A stretch of DNA of 64,000 bases from Pacificispira sp002696645 (GCF_048892425.1 NZ_JBLZHU010000011.1:66854-130853), one strand, 5' to 3'. Shown: positions 34,223 through 43,407, counted from the first letter of the stretch. Numbers and translations are program-made. The notes: generated by a model not told the origin, from the letters alone.

Positions 34223-34780
34223 TTATTCCCCACGGTTTTCAAATCGCGCACGATCCGCATCGCCGGAAATAATACCCAACATGACATCCCGGAATCCTTC
34301 CACAGCGTCAGGGCCGGCATTTCGATAGGCGCGCGCGATGCGCTTGCGTTGAGTTTCCGTCAACAAGCGCTCCAACTCCGCGCCCTTGTCTGTCAGGGTC
34401 AACAATCGCTGGCGGCGATCTTCCTGTCCCTGATCCTGACGAATATACCCCTCCGCCATTAACTGGCTCAGCACACGGCTCAGGCTCTGCTTGGTGATCT
34501 TCAGAATATCCAGCAGATGCGATACGGTCATGCCCGGATAGCGACCAACGAAGTAAATCACACGGTGATGTGCCCGCCCCAGGTCGCGCTGTGCCAGAAT
34601 GATGTCCGGTTCACCGGTGAAATCCCGATAGGCATAGAACAAAAGTTCTATCGCCTGGCGCAATTCTTCATCGCGCAGAAACAAAGGATTTCCACCGGTC
34701 TTGGCAGACCTGTGTCTATCCCCACCCAGTGAGGGTGAAGAGGGAGATGATCCACGCTTGGAAGAATTTATGTCAGTCAT
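34223..34780 (-). CDS. MarR-family transcriptional regulator
   Basis: 185 residues with a ~35-residue Ser/Lys-rich N-terminal extension. The winged helix core (MTVSHLLDILKITKQSLSRV, then SQLMAEGYIRQDQGQEDRR with the wing and LTLTDKGAELE) is typical of MarR. The 21-bp palindrome at 34769-34789 spans its own start codon, implying autorepression. It is divergent from the branched-chain aminotransferase gene, a possible second target. Confidence 0.9.
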   Translation of the reverse strand: MTDINSSKRGSSPSSPSLGGDRHRSAKTGGNPLFLRDEELRQAIELLFYAYRDFTGEPDIILAQRDLGRAHHRVIYFVGRYPGMTVSHLLDILKITKQSLSRVLSQLMAEGYIRQDQGQEDRRQRLLTLTDKGAELERLLTETQRKRIARAYRNAGPDAVEGFRDVMLGIISGDADRARFENRGE

Positions 34781-34789
34781 GTTGACATA
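34769..34789. promoter_or_regulatory. Candidate MarR operator
   Basis: TATGTCA and TGACATA are perfect arms around a 7-nt spacer (GTCATGT), 21 bp in all and centred on the regulator's initiation codon. Length and symmetry fit MarR dimer sites. Confidence 0.55.
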
Positions 34790-34992
34790 TATGCCTCATG
34801 ATGTTACGTCTGGCAACAATGAAGCGTATTGGATCATATCTTTTGACCCGGCTCCAGAGTAATAAAATTACCAAAAAATCCGAACCGCAGTAAAAAATGG
34901 TCGGAAAAACCGTTGTAAGTCAAAAGCTTACAAATAAAACCCCGGGGACCCAGCGTGGAAGCTGGCGACACCCCCAAAATGGAGTGGAAACG

Positions 34993-35907
34993 ATGTCCTT
35001 AATGCCCTTTGATGATCGCGATGGCTCCATCTGGATGGATGGCAAATTGGTGCCGTGGCGGGATGCCAAATTGCATGTTCTTACCCATGGCCTGCACTAT
35101 GCGTCTGGTGTGTTCGAGGGGGAGCGCGTCTATGGCAAAGAGATTTTCAAGCTGACAGAACATACCGAGCGCCTGCACCAGTCTGCGGAGCTGCTGGGCT
35201 TCAAGATTCCGTTCACTGTCGCTGAAATTGACGCCGCCTGCGACCAGGTCGTTGCCGCCAACAACATCGTTGATGGCTATGTGCGGCCCATCGCCTGGCG
35301 CGGATCGGAAATGATGGGCGTGTCAGCGCAACAGAACACCATTCATCTGGCAATCGCAGCCTGGGAATGGCCCGCCTATTTCAGCCCGGAAGCCCGCATG
35401 CGCGGCCTGAAGATGCGGATTTCCGATTGGGCGCGCCCCGATCCCCGCACAGCACCGACACGCAGCAAGGCCGCTGGCCTGTATATGATCTGCACCATGT
35501 CCAAGCATAAGGCGGAAGCGGAAGGGTATCATGACGCGCTGATGCTGGATTGGCGTGGGTATGTTGCCGAAGCAACCGGCGCCAATATCTTCTTCCTGAT
35601 GGAAGATGGAAAGCTGCATACGCCGGACCCGGATTGCTTTCTGGATGGCATCACCCGGCGCACGGTAATCGATCTGGCCCGTCGCAATGGCTATGAAATC
35701 GTGCAGCGACACATCAAGCCGGAAGAGATGGTACAGGCGACGGAGGCCTTCCTGACCGGGACGGCGGTAGAGGTCACGCCGATTGCTTCCATTGGCGAAT
35801 ACCAGTTCACACCGGGCAAGGTCTGTGAAACTTTAATGAAGGCCTATGACGCAGAAGTGCGCAGAGGCTCAGATAAGGCGGCCTTGATCACAGGGTCTGC
35901 GGCATAA
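34993..35907 (+). CDS. ilvE: Branched-chain-amino-acid aminotransferase
   Basis: 304 residues from ATG 34993, with GGAG 8 nt upstream; the longer frame from 34897 lacks family similarity. Fold-type IV PLP enzyme: HYASGVFEGER near the N-terminus, PLP lysine K159 in TRSKAAGLYM, and EATGANIFF. It interconverts Leu/Ile/Val with their 2-oxoacids. The AlkA-like length and lysine position match E. coli IlvE. A terminator-like hairpin follows. Confidence 0.94.
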   Translation: MSLMPFDDRDGSIWMDGKLVPWRDAKLHVLTHGLHYASGVFEGERVYGKEIFKLTEHTERLHQSAELLGFKIPFTVAEIDAACDQVVAANNIVDGYVRPIAWRGSEMMGVSAQQNTIHLAIAAWEWPAYFSPEARMRGLKMRISDWARPDPRTAPTRSKAAGLYMICTMSKHKAEAEGYHDALMLDWRGYVAEATGANIFFLMEDGKLHTPDPDCFLDGITRRTVIDLARRNGYEIVQRHIKPEEMVQATEAFLTGTAVEVTPIASIGEYQFTPGKVCETLMKAYDAEVRRGSDKAALITGSAA

Positions 35908-35938
35908 GCGTTTAGAATGATTTTTCGGTCGTGCCAAT

Positions 35939-35967
35939 CGGGACCGGGCGTGATAAGCCCGGTCCCG
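35939..35967 (+). terminator. Hairpin terminator after ilvE
   Basis: CGGGACCGGGC and GCCCGGTCCCG form an 11-bp perfect stem around GTGATAA, 32 nt after the ilvE stop. The trailing TTCGCATTTT is only a weak T-tract. Confidence 0.65.
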
Positions 35968-36030
35968 TTCGCATTTTAAAGACCAATGCCTTTCGCCGTT
36001 CCTATCATAAAGGTCGTTTGAGCAGCCAGT

Positions 36031-36822
36031 ATGACCCAACAGACTAAAACAAAACTCTCTCCCAGCCAGGACGCTTCCTTGGAGATCAGTGTTGTTGTCC
36101 CGGTCTGCGATGAGGAAGGCAATGTATCCCCCCTGATCGAAGAAATTGCGGCGGCCTTCCCGGATACAGATCAGGTGGAGATCATCTATGTCGATGATGG
36201 CAGTCGCGACAGCACACCTGCGGTTCTGAAAGACTGTCAGTCAAAGCACAAAAACCTGCGGGTTCTGACCCATGCCCAGCGATCCGGCCAAAGCCGCGCG
36301 ATCCGCACGGGCGTTCTGGCTGCGCGTGGGCGCCTGATCTGTGTGCTGGACGGGGATGGCCAGAACAATCCAGCCGACCTGCCCCGCCTTGTCGCCCTAT
36401 TCAATGCGGCCCTGGCGGAGGGCGACGCCATCGGCATGGTTATGGGAGAGCGCGAAAAGCGCCAGGATTCAGGTTTTCGGCGGTTTATCAGCCGGGTCGC
36501 CAATGCCTGCAATAGAGCGCTTTTAAACCATACTGCGAAAGATGTCGGCTGTGGCCTGAAAGTCGTCGCAGGGCCCGTCTTCAAGCAACTACCCTATTTT
36601 GATCATATGCACCGTTTCATGCCGGCCTTGATCAGTCGCGAAGGCCTTTCGGTTCGCTATGAACGGGTGACGCATCGCGCGCGGGATCGGGGCCAGTCCA
36701 AATATGGAACGCTGGAGCGTGCCTTGGCCGGATTGGTTGATTTGTTTGGTGTCTATTGGTTGGTGAAACGGTCAAAACGACCGGATGTTCAGGAAGAGGT
36801 GCCCCATGGGGTGGATCGATAA
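36031..36822 (+). CDS. GT2 glycosyltransferase (polyprenyl-phosphate sugar transferase type)
   Basis: 263 residues. GT-A fold with VVVPVCDEEGN at the N-terminus, the nucleotide/metal-binding YVDDGSRDST and DGDGQNNP, and basic KSRGQSKYG-like RDRGQSKYGTLERA near the C-terminus. It is of the DPM1/ArnC type that makes a polyprenyl-phosphate-linked sugar at the cytoplasmic membrane. It has no C-terminal membrane helices of its own beyond a short hydrophobic end. It overlaps the LABN gene by 17 nt; with the ArnT-like GT39 it suggests lipid A glycosylation. Confidence 0.88.
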   Translation: MTQQTKTKLSPSQDASLEISVVVPVCDEEGNVSPLIEEIAAAFPDTDQVEIIYVDDGSRDSTPAVLKDCQSKHKNLRVLTHAQRSGQSRAIRTGVLAARGRLICVLDGDGQNNPADLPRLVALFNAALAEGDAIGMVMGEREKRQDSGFRRFISRVANACNRALLNHTAKDVGCGLKVVAGPVFKQLPYFDHMHRFMPALISREGLSVRYERVTHRARDRGQSKYGTLERALAGLVDLFGVYWLVKRSKRPDVQEEVPHGVDR

Positions 36823-37189
36823 AATCATCGCAAATATCGGGGCCATGGCTCCGGAAGAGATCATCTGGCTGTCTATCGGCTTTCTGGGCCAGTTTCTGTT
36901 CGCCATGCGATTCATCATTCAGTGGATCGTCAGCGAAAAGAAGCGCGACAGCGTGATACCCATCGCATTCTGGTATTTCAGCATCGGCGGCGGCGCTATC
37001 CTGCTGTCCTATGCCATATGGCGGGCGGATCCCGTGATCATTCTGGGGCAGTCGACGGGTCTGTTTATCTATCTGCGCAACCTTTACTTTGTCACACGTC
37101 GCCGGAAGGTCGATTTCGATGTCCCCGACCCTGATCGGGAGGGGATGGCCGCCGATACGCCCAAGAAATCAGACGCTGTCCCTAAATAA
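36806..37189 (+). CDS. LABN-domain membrane protein (lipid-A-disaccharide synthase N-terminal type)
   Basis: 127 residues from ATG 36806, with GGAAGAGG upstream. Three hydrophobic helices and the block LGQFLFAMRFIIQWIVSEKK, then YLRNLYFV, are typical of the LABN domain. These small inner-membrane proteins accompany Und-P-sugar GT2 enzymes and may help flip or present the lipid-linked sugar. The start lies inside the GT2 gene and the stop inside the convergent PAP2 gene (21-nt overlap). Confidence 0.85.
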   Translation: MGWIDKIIANIGAMAPEEIIWLSIGFLGQFLFAMRFIIQWIVSEKKRDSVIPIAFWYFSIGGGAILLSYAIWRADPVIILGQSTGLFIYLRNLYFVTRRRKVDFDVPDPDREGMAADTPKKSDAVPK

Positions 37190-37990
37190 GGCCCGAAAGC
37201 GTAACGCTACAGGGTCCAGTTTTTCTGATACCGTAGTCGGAATTACCTGCGCCAGGGTTACAGAAACCGGCCGTGCGATCGGGGTCAGAAAGCCCAGATC
37301 CTGTTGCCATTTCTTTTCCTCAAACCACCGAAAGAGGATAAGGTTCGTGCCACAGGTGAAGACACCGGCATAGAGAATGTCGCTGAGAAAATGCGATCCA
37401 TTCATGACCCGCAGAATCCCCATCCCGATCCCTGCGGCCAAAGTGACCAGTATCCAGAATTTTCTGCGTTTCGCGGCATACAGCGCCAATGCCAGGAATA
37501 CATACCCAACCGACGCATCCCCGGAGACAAAGGAACAGTTTCCATCGCATTGTTGGGCTGGCAATAGCGGCGGGGTGAAGATTTGTGCCCCGGCAAATTC
37601 AGTCACCTGTTTCGGGCGGGCGCGTCCCCAGTTTTCCTTGAAAACTCCATGCACGACCAATCCTGTGGACAGGATCAGACATAACAGCAAAAACGCATAC
37701 CGTGCCAGTTTGCGGACCTGCTGAATCCGAACCGTAAACAATCGCCATAAAAACACCCCCAGCCCAATCACGACCAGATAGCCAAATAGCGGACGCAAGA
37801 CATCGTTCTTGAACACCGTGAACTGGCTTCTGCTTAACCAGAATTCATTTTCACCCAGATAAACCTGTTTTGATACCCACAGATCTATCTGGGGAAATGG
37901 AAGGAAAAGGACCGTCAGGGCGATAAAAACCAGCCCACAGATTTTCAACATCCAGACCGTGGACCAGGCTGGACTGCCAAGCGACATCAT
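37169..37990 (-). CDS. PAP2-family lipid phosphatase
   Basis: 273 residues, about six membrane helices. Phosphatase motifs are K-x6-RP (KENWGRARP), a variant second motif FVSGDAS in place of PSGH, and GSHFLSD for SR-x5-H-x3-D. The family includes LpxE/LpxF lipid A phosphatases and undecaprenyl-diphosphate phosphatases. Coupled by ATGA to the upstream ArnT-like gene, so lipid A or Und-P metabolism is likely. Confidence 0.85.
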   Translation of the reverse strand: MMSLGSPAWSTVWMLKICGLVFIALTVLFLPFPQIDLWVSKQVYLGENEFWLSRSQFTVFKNDVLRPLFGYLVVIGLGVFLWRLFTVRIQQVRKLARYAFLLLCLILSTGLVVHGVFKENWGRARPKQVTEFAGAQIFTPPLLPAQQCDGNCSFVSGDASVGYVFLALALYAAKRRKFWILVTLAAGIGMGILRVMNGSHFLSDILYAGVFTCGTNLILFRWFEEKKWQQDLGFLTPIARPVSVTLAQVIPTTVSEKLDPVALRFRALFRDSV

Positions 37991-39507
37991 TTCGGATCCT
38001 CCAACACACGCAGTTCCAGATTTTTGGCCTGCCCAACACGATCAACTTTCCCGATGGGGGGCAATTCTTTGACCTTGGTAAAATGACTTTCGATGGACTG
38101 GGTACCATGGGGCGTCATCAACAATACGCGCGATCCATCAACGGACGGGCTGTACAGCCAGGCCATTTCGTAATGATGATCAATCTTGGTGTCATGGTTC
38201 CAGGTGCGGATGACAATTTCCGGCTGGTCGCGCAACGCATAGGCCATAGAGGCGATCATCATGCGATTGTCCATCAACAGCACGGACAGATTTTCAGCCT
38301 TCATCCTGTCAGTTACCTGATAGGCCACCTGATCCCAACCGCTGAGGTCCTGAAATGGATCCCGACCCAGGGCGCGGGCGGTGGCACCTGGCATCAGCAC
38401 CGCCCCATACAGGCCTGCCGCCACGATCATATGCAGCGCAATCGATCCCCATAACCACCAACGCCGCCTTGTCTGGGCAAGCAGCACAGAAGTTACCAGG
38501 ATCGCCGCTGCAGGATAGGCCGTCGCCGCCCAGTTCGCATTGGCCCGGGACAGGATCGCCTGAATTGAAATAATCAACAGAATGGGCAGCGAAAATGCTA
38601 ACAGCAAACGCGCTGGTTCAGACAGGGCCTGACAGGCGCGACGGCTGCGCGGGATTACCAATAGAAGAACCACAAACAAAACCGGACCGAACACGCCAAA
38701 CTGCGCACCCAGAAAATCCCCCAATTCATTGAAATGCAGGACCACTCCCTGCCAATGGACATTATCAGCCGTATGTCCAACAGTCGCCCAGCCATGCACC
38801 TTGTTCCACCAGACATTGGGCAGAATGGCGCAGGTCCCCAGCCCAAAGCCTGCGATCAAATGCGTTGCTGCGACGCGGGCCTTTTGGCGGGCCTGTGCAC
38901 TGATCAGCAGATGCACCAGCGCACAGATCAGAAAATAGGCCATGGCGTATTTCGCGTTCAGGCCCAGCCCGAAACAAAGCGCCAGGAGTACCGCCGCCCC
39001 CCAGGTTGGGCGCCGCAACAATGCCCCATAGGCCCACAGGCATCCTGTCCAGAAAAACAGCAAAAGCGCATCTGTCGACATGATCAGGGACGAAAATGAC
39101 ACGGCAGGCACGGTCAGCCAGACGATCCCGGTCCACAGCGCGGTGCGATTGTCGAACAACAACCGGGCCGTGCCAGCCAATAGGATGGCGGTCGCCGTTT
39201 GAAACAATGCGGCAGGCGCACGAATGCACCATGTGTCATCGCCACAAATGCTGGTCGCCGCACCAATGACCCAGGCGATCAGGGGGGGCTTGGAATAATA
39301 TCCGAACTCAAACGTCCAGGACCAGGTCCAATACTGTGCCTCGTCCCCATGCAGCGACAGCCCGGTCGCATAGGAAACCATCAGGCGAACCGCACACAGC
39401 GCCAGCGCAGCGCTCAGCAACAGACGCCACATACTTTGTGTGCTGATATTCCCTGACACCTGATCCTCACGCGACATAGCGATGCACCCATCATGTACCC
39501 GGGACAT
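37987..39507 (-). CDS. GT39 / ArnT-like lipid-linked sugar transferase
   Basis: 506 residues, GT-C fold with about eleven membrane helices. The first periplasmic loop has the catalytic acidic pair in LHGDEAQYWTWS at ~54-55. The C-terminal periplasmic domain (~390-506) is soluble. Such enzymes transfer a sugar from polyprenyl phosphate to lipid A, or to proteins as in PMTs. It forms a coupled pair with the PAP2 phosphatase and is convergent with the GT2/LABN pair that would make the donor. Confidence 0.88.
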   Translation of the reverse strand: MSRVHDGCIAMSREDQVSGNISTQSMWRLLLSAALALCAVRLMVSYATGLSLHGDEAQYWTWSWTFEFGYYSKPPLIAWVIGAATSICGDDTWCIRAPAALFQTATAILLAGTARLLFDNRTALWTGIVWLTVPAVSFSSLIMSTDALLLFFWTGCLWAYGALLRRPTWGAAVLLALCFGLGLNAKYAMAYFLICALVHLLISAQARQKARVAATHLIAGFGLGTCAILPNVWWNKVHGWATVGHTADNVHWQGVVLHFNELGDFLGAQFGVFGPVLFVVLLLVIPRSRRACQALSEPARLLLAFSLPILLIISIQAILSRANANWAATAYPAAAILVTSVLLAQTRRRWWLWGSIALHMIVAAGLYGAVLMPGATARALGRDPFQDLSGWDQVAYQVTDRMKAENLSVLLMDNRMMIASMAYALRDQPEIVIRTWNHDTKIDHHYEMAWLYSPSVDGSRVLLMTPHGTQSIESHFTKVKELPPIGKVDRVGQAKNLELRVLEDPK

Positions 39508-39556
39508 CAGACATTCGCCAATGCGAACCCTAGAAACCCCAACATAGTGTTTCCAT

Positions 39557-39599
39557 GCAAGCCATCGTCACAAACAAGGTTGTTTGGATATGATTTGCT
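39557..39599 (+). repeat. Doubtful 3' fragment of the dispersed element
   Basis: GCAAGCCATCGTCACAAAC, then GTTTG and ATTTGCT, aligns with the right half of copy D. The left half is unrecognisable and the open frame is broken by TGA. It may be chance similarity. Confidence 0.3.
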
Positions 39600-39696
39600 T
39601 CGGATGGGCTAGGGCGTACACCATTCGCCCGCGATAACCAAGAACCCTTAAAGGCCCAAAAGGCGATGTTTCTTAATTTAGCGTTCACGTGGAGAT

Positions 39697-39724
39697 TTTG
39701 TCGCGGCGAAACTGCGCTTATACT
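39697..39724 (+). promoter_or_regulatory. Promoter for the two-component system (possible leaderless start)
   Basis: TTTGTC and TATACT (39719-39724) lie 16 nt apart. The transcription start expected 6-7 nt after the -10 coincides with the ATG at 39731, and no Shine-Dalgarno precedes it. A leaderless mRNA is therefore likely. Confidence 0.5.
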
Positions 39725-39730
39725 GCGCTC

Positions 39731-40420
39731 ATGAACACTGATACGCATATTCTTGTGGTTGACGACGATGCGCGCCTGCGCAGCCTGTTGCGTGACTATC
39801 TGACCAAAGAAGGCTTCCGGGTCACCCAGGCGGAGGACGCTGCAGATGCACGGCGCAAGATTGCTGGCCTGACCTTCGATATTATGATCCTGGATGTCAT
39901 GATGCCCGGCGAAAGTGGCCTTGATCTGGCAAAATCCATCCGTCAGGAGGTTGGTGTGCCAATCCTGATGCTGACCGCGATGGGGGATACCGAAAACCGC
40001 ATCCAGGGGCTGGAAGCCGGTGCCGATGATTATCTGCCCAAGCCGTTTGAGCCCCGCGAACTGATCCTGCGCATTCAATCGATCCTGCGCCGCCTGCCCG
40101 CTGCGGCAGAACCAAGCCGGGCCTCTGTTGTGCGTTTGGGCGATTTGTTGTTCGATCTGGGTCGCGAATTATTGTTGCGCAACAATACGCCGGTGCGCCT
40201 GACATCCACAGAAACCGCCCTTATGAAGGTGATGGCCGGAGAGCCCGGACGCGTCATGAGCCGGGATGAACTGACGCAATTTGTAGACATCGATGGCGGT
40301 GACCGGGCAGTAGATGTCCAGATGACCCGCCTGCGCCGGAAAGTGGAGCCTGATCCAAAAGTCCCCCGCTATCTGCAAACCGTTCGGGGACGCGGCTATG
40401 TTTTAAGGCCCGATGGATGA
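39731..40420 (+). CDS. ompR: OmpR-family response regulator
   Basis: 229 residues from ATG 39731. The receiver domain has D11/D12, phospho-acceptor D55 (MILDVMMPG) and K-containing LPKPFEPREL. A winged-helix DNA-binding domain (~130-229) ends with LRRKVEPDPKVPRYLQTVRGRGY. Coupled by ATGA to the sensor kinase. An upstream in-frame extension to 39689 lacks receiver sequence. Proximity to the lipid A genes suggests envelope stress targets (inference). Confidence 0.93.
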   Translation: MNTDTHILVVDDDARLRSLLRDYLTKEGFRVTQAEDAADARRKIAGLTFDIMILDVMMPGESGLDLAKSIRQEVGVPILMLTAMGDTENRIQGLEAGADDYLPKPFEPRELILRIQSILRRLPAAAEPSRASVVRLGDLLFDLGRELLLRNNTPVRLTSTETALMKVMAGEPGRVMSRDELTQFVDIDGGDRAVDVQMTRLRRKVEPDPKVPRYLQTVRGRGYVLRPDG

Positions 40421-41808
40421 CGGAGCCCTCCCCGATAAAGCCCACTCATTCGCCCGCTGGTAAACCGATGGGACCGATCCGATCTACGCTGCGCACCATT
40501 CGCCTGACGATAAAAAGCGGCCTGCCCAAGACGCTGTTCGGGCGCGCCCTGATGATCATCGTCATGCCCCTGATCCTGTTACAGATTGTATCGGCATGGG
40601 TGTTTTATGATCGCCACTGGGATACCGTCACCTGGCGCCTGTCGGCCAGTGTCGCAGGGGATATCGCCAATACGATCGACCAATTGCGCCGCACACCCGA
40701 TGCCCGCGACGAAATCTTTCAAAGCGTTCGCCAGAACATGGAATTGGATATCACTTTGCTGCAAGGTGAAATCCTGCCCAATCAAGAGACAGAAATCAGC
40801 AGCCAATTGGATCGCCTGTTAGCCCAGGCCATGAACGAGCGTGTACGACGCCCCTTTATCATCGACAGTTCGTCCTTTCGGAAACAACTGATTTTGCAGA
40901 TTCAGTTGAAGGATGCGGTGCTGAACGTCGTTGTGCCGGGCAGCCGACTGTTTAGTTCGACAACCTATATCTTTATCCTTTGGATGGTTGGCACTTCTTT
41001 AGTGCTGTTTGCCGTTGCCTCTATTTTTATGCGCAATCAGGTGCGTCCGATCCGGCGCCTTGCCCGTGCGGTTGAAAGTTTTGGAAAAGGTCGAGAGCCA
41101 GAGCAGGATTTCAAGGCGGAAGGGGCCCTGGAAGTGCGCCAGGCCGCCAATGCGTTTAACCTGATGTCCGAACGCATCCGTCGCCAGATCCGCCAACGCA
41201 CCGATATGCTGTCAGGGGTCAGTCATGATCTGCGCACCCCTTTGACCCGCATGAAGCTGCAATTGGCGATGCTGGGGGATTCGCCAGAAACTCAGGAACT
41301 CAGCGTCAATGTCTCCGAAATGGAGAAAATGATTCAGGATTACCTGACCTTTGCCCGTGGCGAAGGGGGGGAGAAATCCATTGAATGCGACTTGAGTGAG
41401 GTCGTCAAAGACCTTGCCGCAACATGGCAGGCCTCCGGTATCGCCCTGGATTGCCATGCAGAAGGTAAGATCGTGACATGGTTGAAACCCAATGCCTTTC
41501 GGCGATGCATTGATAACCTGATCGCAAATGCGTCACGCTATGGCAGCCAGGTCTGGTTACAGGCCGGAAAGCGGGGCAATGCCATTGAAATTCTGGTGGA
41601 TGACAATGGCCCTGGCATTCCTGAGCAAGAACGCGAAGACGCCTTCCGCCCCTTCTATCGTCTGGATCGGTCCCGCAATCCATCCACCGGCGGTACGGGT
41701 CTGGGCCTGTCGATCAGCCGTGACGTTGCGCGCACCCATGGCGGTGAAATCCTATTGGAAACCTCCCCCCATGGCGGGTTAAGGGCCCGTGTACGACTGC
41801 CTATCTAG
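40417..41808 (+). CDS. envZ: EnvZ-like sensor histidine kinase
   Basis: 463 residues. A ~40-residue basic cytosolic N-terminus is followed by TM1 (~42-65), a periplasmic sensor (~66-182), TM2 (~183-205), HAMP (~205-258), and the dimerisation/phospho-acceptor helix with H270 in GVSHDLRTPLTRMK. The ATPase domain has the N box (DNLIANASRYG), G1 (DDNGPGIP) and G2 (GGTGLGLSI). Partner of the preceding OmpR-like regulator. Confidence 0.93.
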   Translation: MTEPSPIKPTHSPAGKPMGPIRSTLRTIRLTIKSGLPKTLFGRALMIIVMPLILLQIVSAWVFYDRHWDTVTWRLSASVAGDIANTIDQLRRTPDARDEIFQSVRQNMELDITLLQGEILPNQETEISSQLDRLLAQAMNERVRRPFIIDSSSFRKQLILQIQLKDAVLNVVVPGSRLFSSTTYIFILWMVGTSLVLFAVASIFMRNQVRPIRRLARAVESFGKGREPEQDFKAEGALEVRQAANAFNLMSERIRRQIRQRTDMLSGVSHDLRTPLTRMKLQLAMLGDSPETQELSVNVSEMEKMIQDYLTFARGEGGEKSIECDLSEVVKDLAATWQASGIALDCHAEGKIVTWLKPNAFRRCIDNLIANASRYGSQVWLQAGKRGNAIEILVDDNGPGIPEQEREDAFRPFYRLDRSRNPSTGGTGLGLSISRDVARTHGGEILLETSPHGGLRARVRLPI

Positions 41809-41822
41809 AAGTTTCAGCGGCC

Positions 41823-42680
41823 CTATTTGGTATCTTCCCCAACCATCTGACAGATATCCTGGGGCGTTTTTCCAGCCTTACGCAAGGCCTGTAACGTGAT
41901 CGCCTTATCACGTTTGGCATATCGTCTGCCCTGCGAATCCAGCAGCAATCGGTGATGGCGATACACCGGCGTTGGAAATCCCAGCAGGGTCTGCAGGACG
42001 CGGTGGATATGGGTGGCGTGCAACAGGTCTTCCCCCCGCGTCACACAGGATATCTGTTGAAACGCATCATCCACGGTAACCGACAGGTGATAGCTGGTTG
42101 GCACATCTTTACGCGCCAGAACGATATCGCCACAGCTTTCTGGCACGACCGTGATTATCCCACGATCCAGATCAGTAAAGGTCAATGGACCGGTCATATG
42201 GGCAGCCCGATCCATATGCAGGCGGATCGCATGAACCTGCCCGGCCGCGATCCGGTCTTTCGCGATCATCGGGTCCAAATGCTTACAGGTGCCCGGATAC
42301 AGCGCACCATCCGGCCCATGCGGGGCGCGCGGGGCGTTGGCGACCTCTGTCCGAATTTCCCGGCGCGTGCAAAAACAGGGATAGGTCAGCCCACCCTCTT
42401 CCAATGTATGGAGAAAATCATGATACACCGGAAAACGATCCGATTGCCGCAGCACCGGATCGGGCCAGGTCAAACCCAGCCAGCGTAAGTCTTCGTAAAT
42501 CGCCTGCTCATAGGCCTGCGTACAGCGCGCCAGGTCGATATCCTCAATTCGCAACAGAAAGGTACCGCCCATCGCTGTTGCTTGCCGGGCGGAAAACAGG
42601 GCGCCATAGGCATGCCCCAAATGCAGGAAACCGCTGGGGCTGGGCGCAAATCGGGTTGCGGCAGAAATGAATCCATCCAT
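41823..42680 (-). CDS. gluQ: Glutamyl-Q tRNA(Asp) synthetase
   Basis: 285 residues. A truncated glutamyl-tRNA synthetase lacking the anticodon-binding domain. It has the class I signature FAPSPSGFLHLGHAYG (HLGH at ~20-23) and a KMSKS-equivalent KRDKAIT near the C-terminus, with Cys ligands in YPCFCTRRE and YPGTCKH. It attaches glutamate to queuosine in tRNA-Asp. Convergent with the histidine kinase gene. Confidence 0.93.
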   Translation of the reverse strand: MDGFISAATRFAPSPSGFLHLGHAYGALFSARQATAMGGTFLLRIEDIDLARCTQAYEQAIYEDLRWLGLTWPDPVLRQSDRFPVYHDFLHTLEEGGLTYPCFCTRREIRTEVANAPRAPHGPDGALYPGTCKHLDPMIAKDRIAAGQVHAIRLHMDRAAHMTGPLTFTDLDRGIITVVPESCGDIVLARKDVPTSYHLSVTVDDAFQQISCVTRGEDLLHATHIHRVLQTLLGFPTPVYRHHRLLLDSQGRRYAKRDKAITLQALRKAGKTPQDICQMVGEDTK

Positions 42681-42722
42681 AGCTACTGGCGTAGTTTGCC
42701 TCTACAGGGTAAGTCAAGAGCC

Positions 42723-43334
42723 ATGGATACATCACATATCATCACCGCGCTGGATATCGTTGCCGCACAGGATGCAGATGTGGCGGCAGGACTGAGCCTG
42801 GTTGGATATCCGGAGCCCCGCCTGCGGCCCCATGGGTTCAACACTCTGTTGAGCATCATCGTGTCACAACAGATTTCCAAAGAAGCGGCAGGGGCAATCC
42901 AGGCACGACTGGAAGCGCTGAACCCTGGGGGGCAAGCAGAGTCCTTCCTGGCATTGGGGCCAGAGGCGATTCGCGCGGCGGGCCTGTCGCGCCCCAAGGT
43001 CGCCTATGCCGTGGGACTGGCAGACGCGATTGCCAGTGGCACCTTAAATCTGCAGGCTGTCGCCACACTGCCTGACGATCAGGCTGTTGCGGCCATCATG
43101 GGCCTGAAAGGCTTCGGGCGTTGGAGTGCGGAGATTTACTGCATGTTCTCCCTTCAGCGGCAGGACCTGTTTCCCGGCGAAGACATTGCCTTACAGGAAG
43201 CGATGCGACGGCTGAAAGGCCTGCCCAGCCGCCCGGATGCGAAACAGGCACGCCTGATGGCGGAAAACTGGTCCCCCCATCGATCCGCCATGGCCGTATT
43301 TCTATGGCACTATTACCGGGGTGCCCCCGCGTGA
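42723..43334 (+). CDS. DNA-3-methyladenine glycosylase II (AlkA-like)
   Basis: 203 residues from ATG 42723; the upstream frame to 42582 overlaps gluQ and is not used. HhH-GPD domain: LLSIIVSQQISKEAAGAI, the hairpin LKGFGRWSAEIYCMF, and the catalytic Asp in LFPGEDIALQ. It removes alkylated purines in base-excision repair. The AdaA-like regulator at 9651 may be its controller, although they are ~33 kb apart. Confidence 0.92.
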   Translation: MDTSHIITALDIVAAQDADVAAGLSLVGYPEPRLRPHGFNTLLSIIVSQQISKEAAGAIQARLEALNPGGQAESFLALGPEAIRAAGLSRPKVAYAVGLADAIASGTLNLQAVATLPDDQAVAAIMGLKGFGRWSAEIYCMFSLQRQDLFPGEDIALQEAMRRLKGLPSRPDAKQARLMAENWSPHRSAMAVFLWHYYRGAPA

Positions 43335-43407
43335 CAGCATATTTGCGCATCCCGGTTTGATCGTCCAAGCTGCCCCAAATTCCAATTCAATGTGCAAGGA
43401 AATTTCT

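Noticed and set aside
34897..34992. N-terminal extension of the branched-chain aminotransferase
   Set aside because: The residues do not resemble the family and ATG 34993 has a good Shine-Dalgarno.
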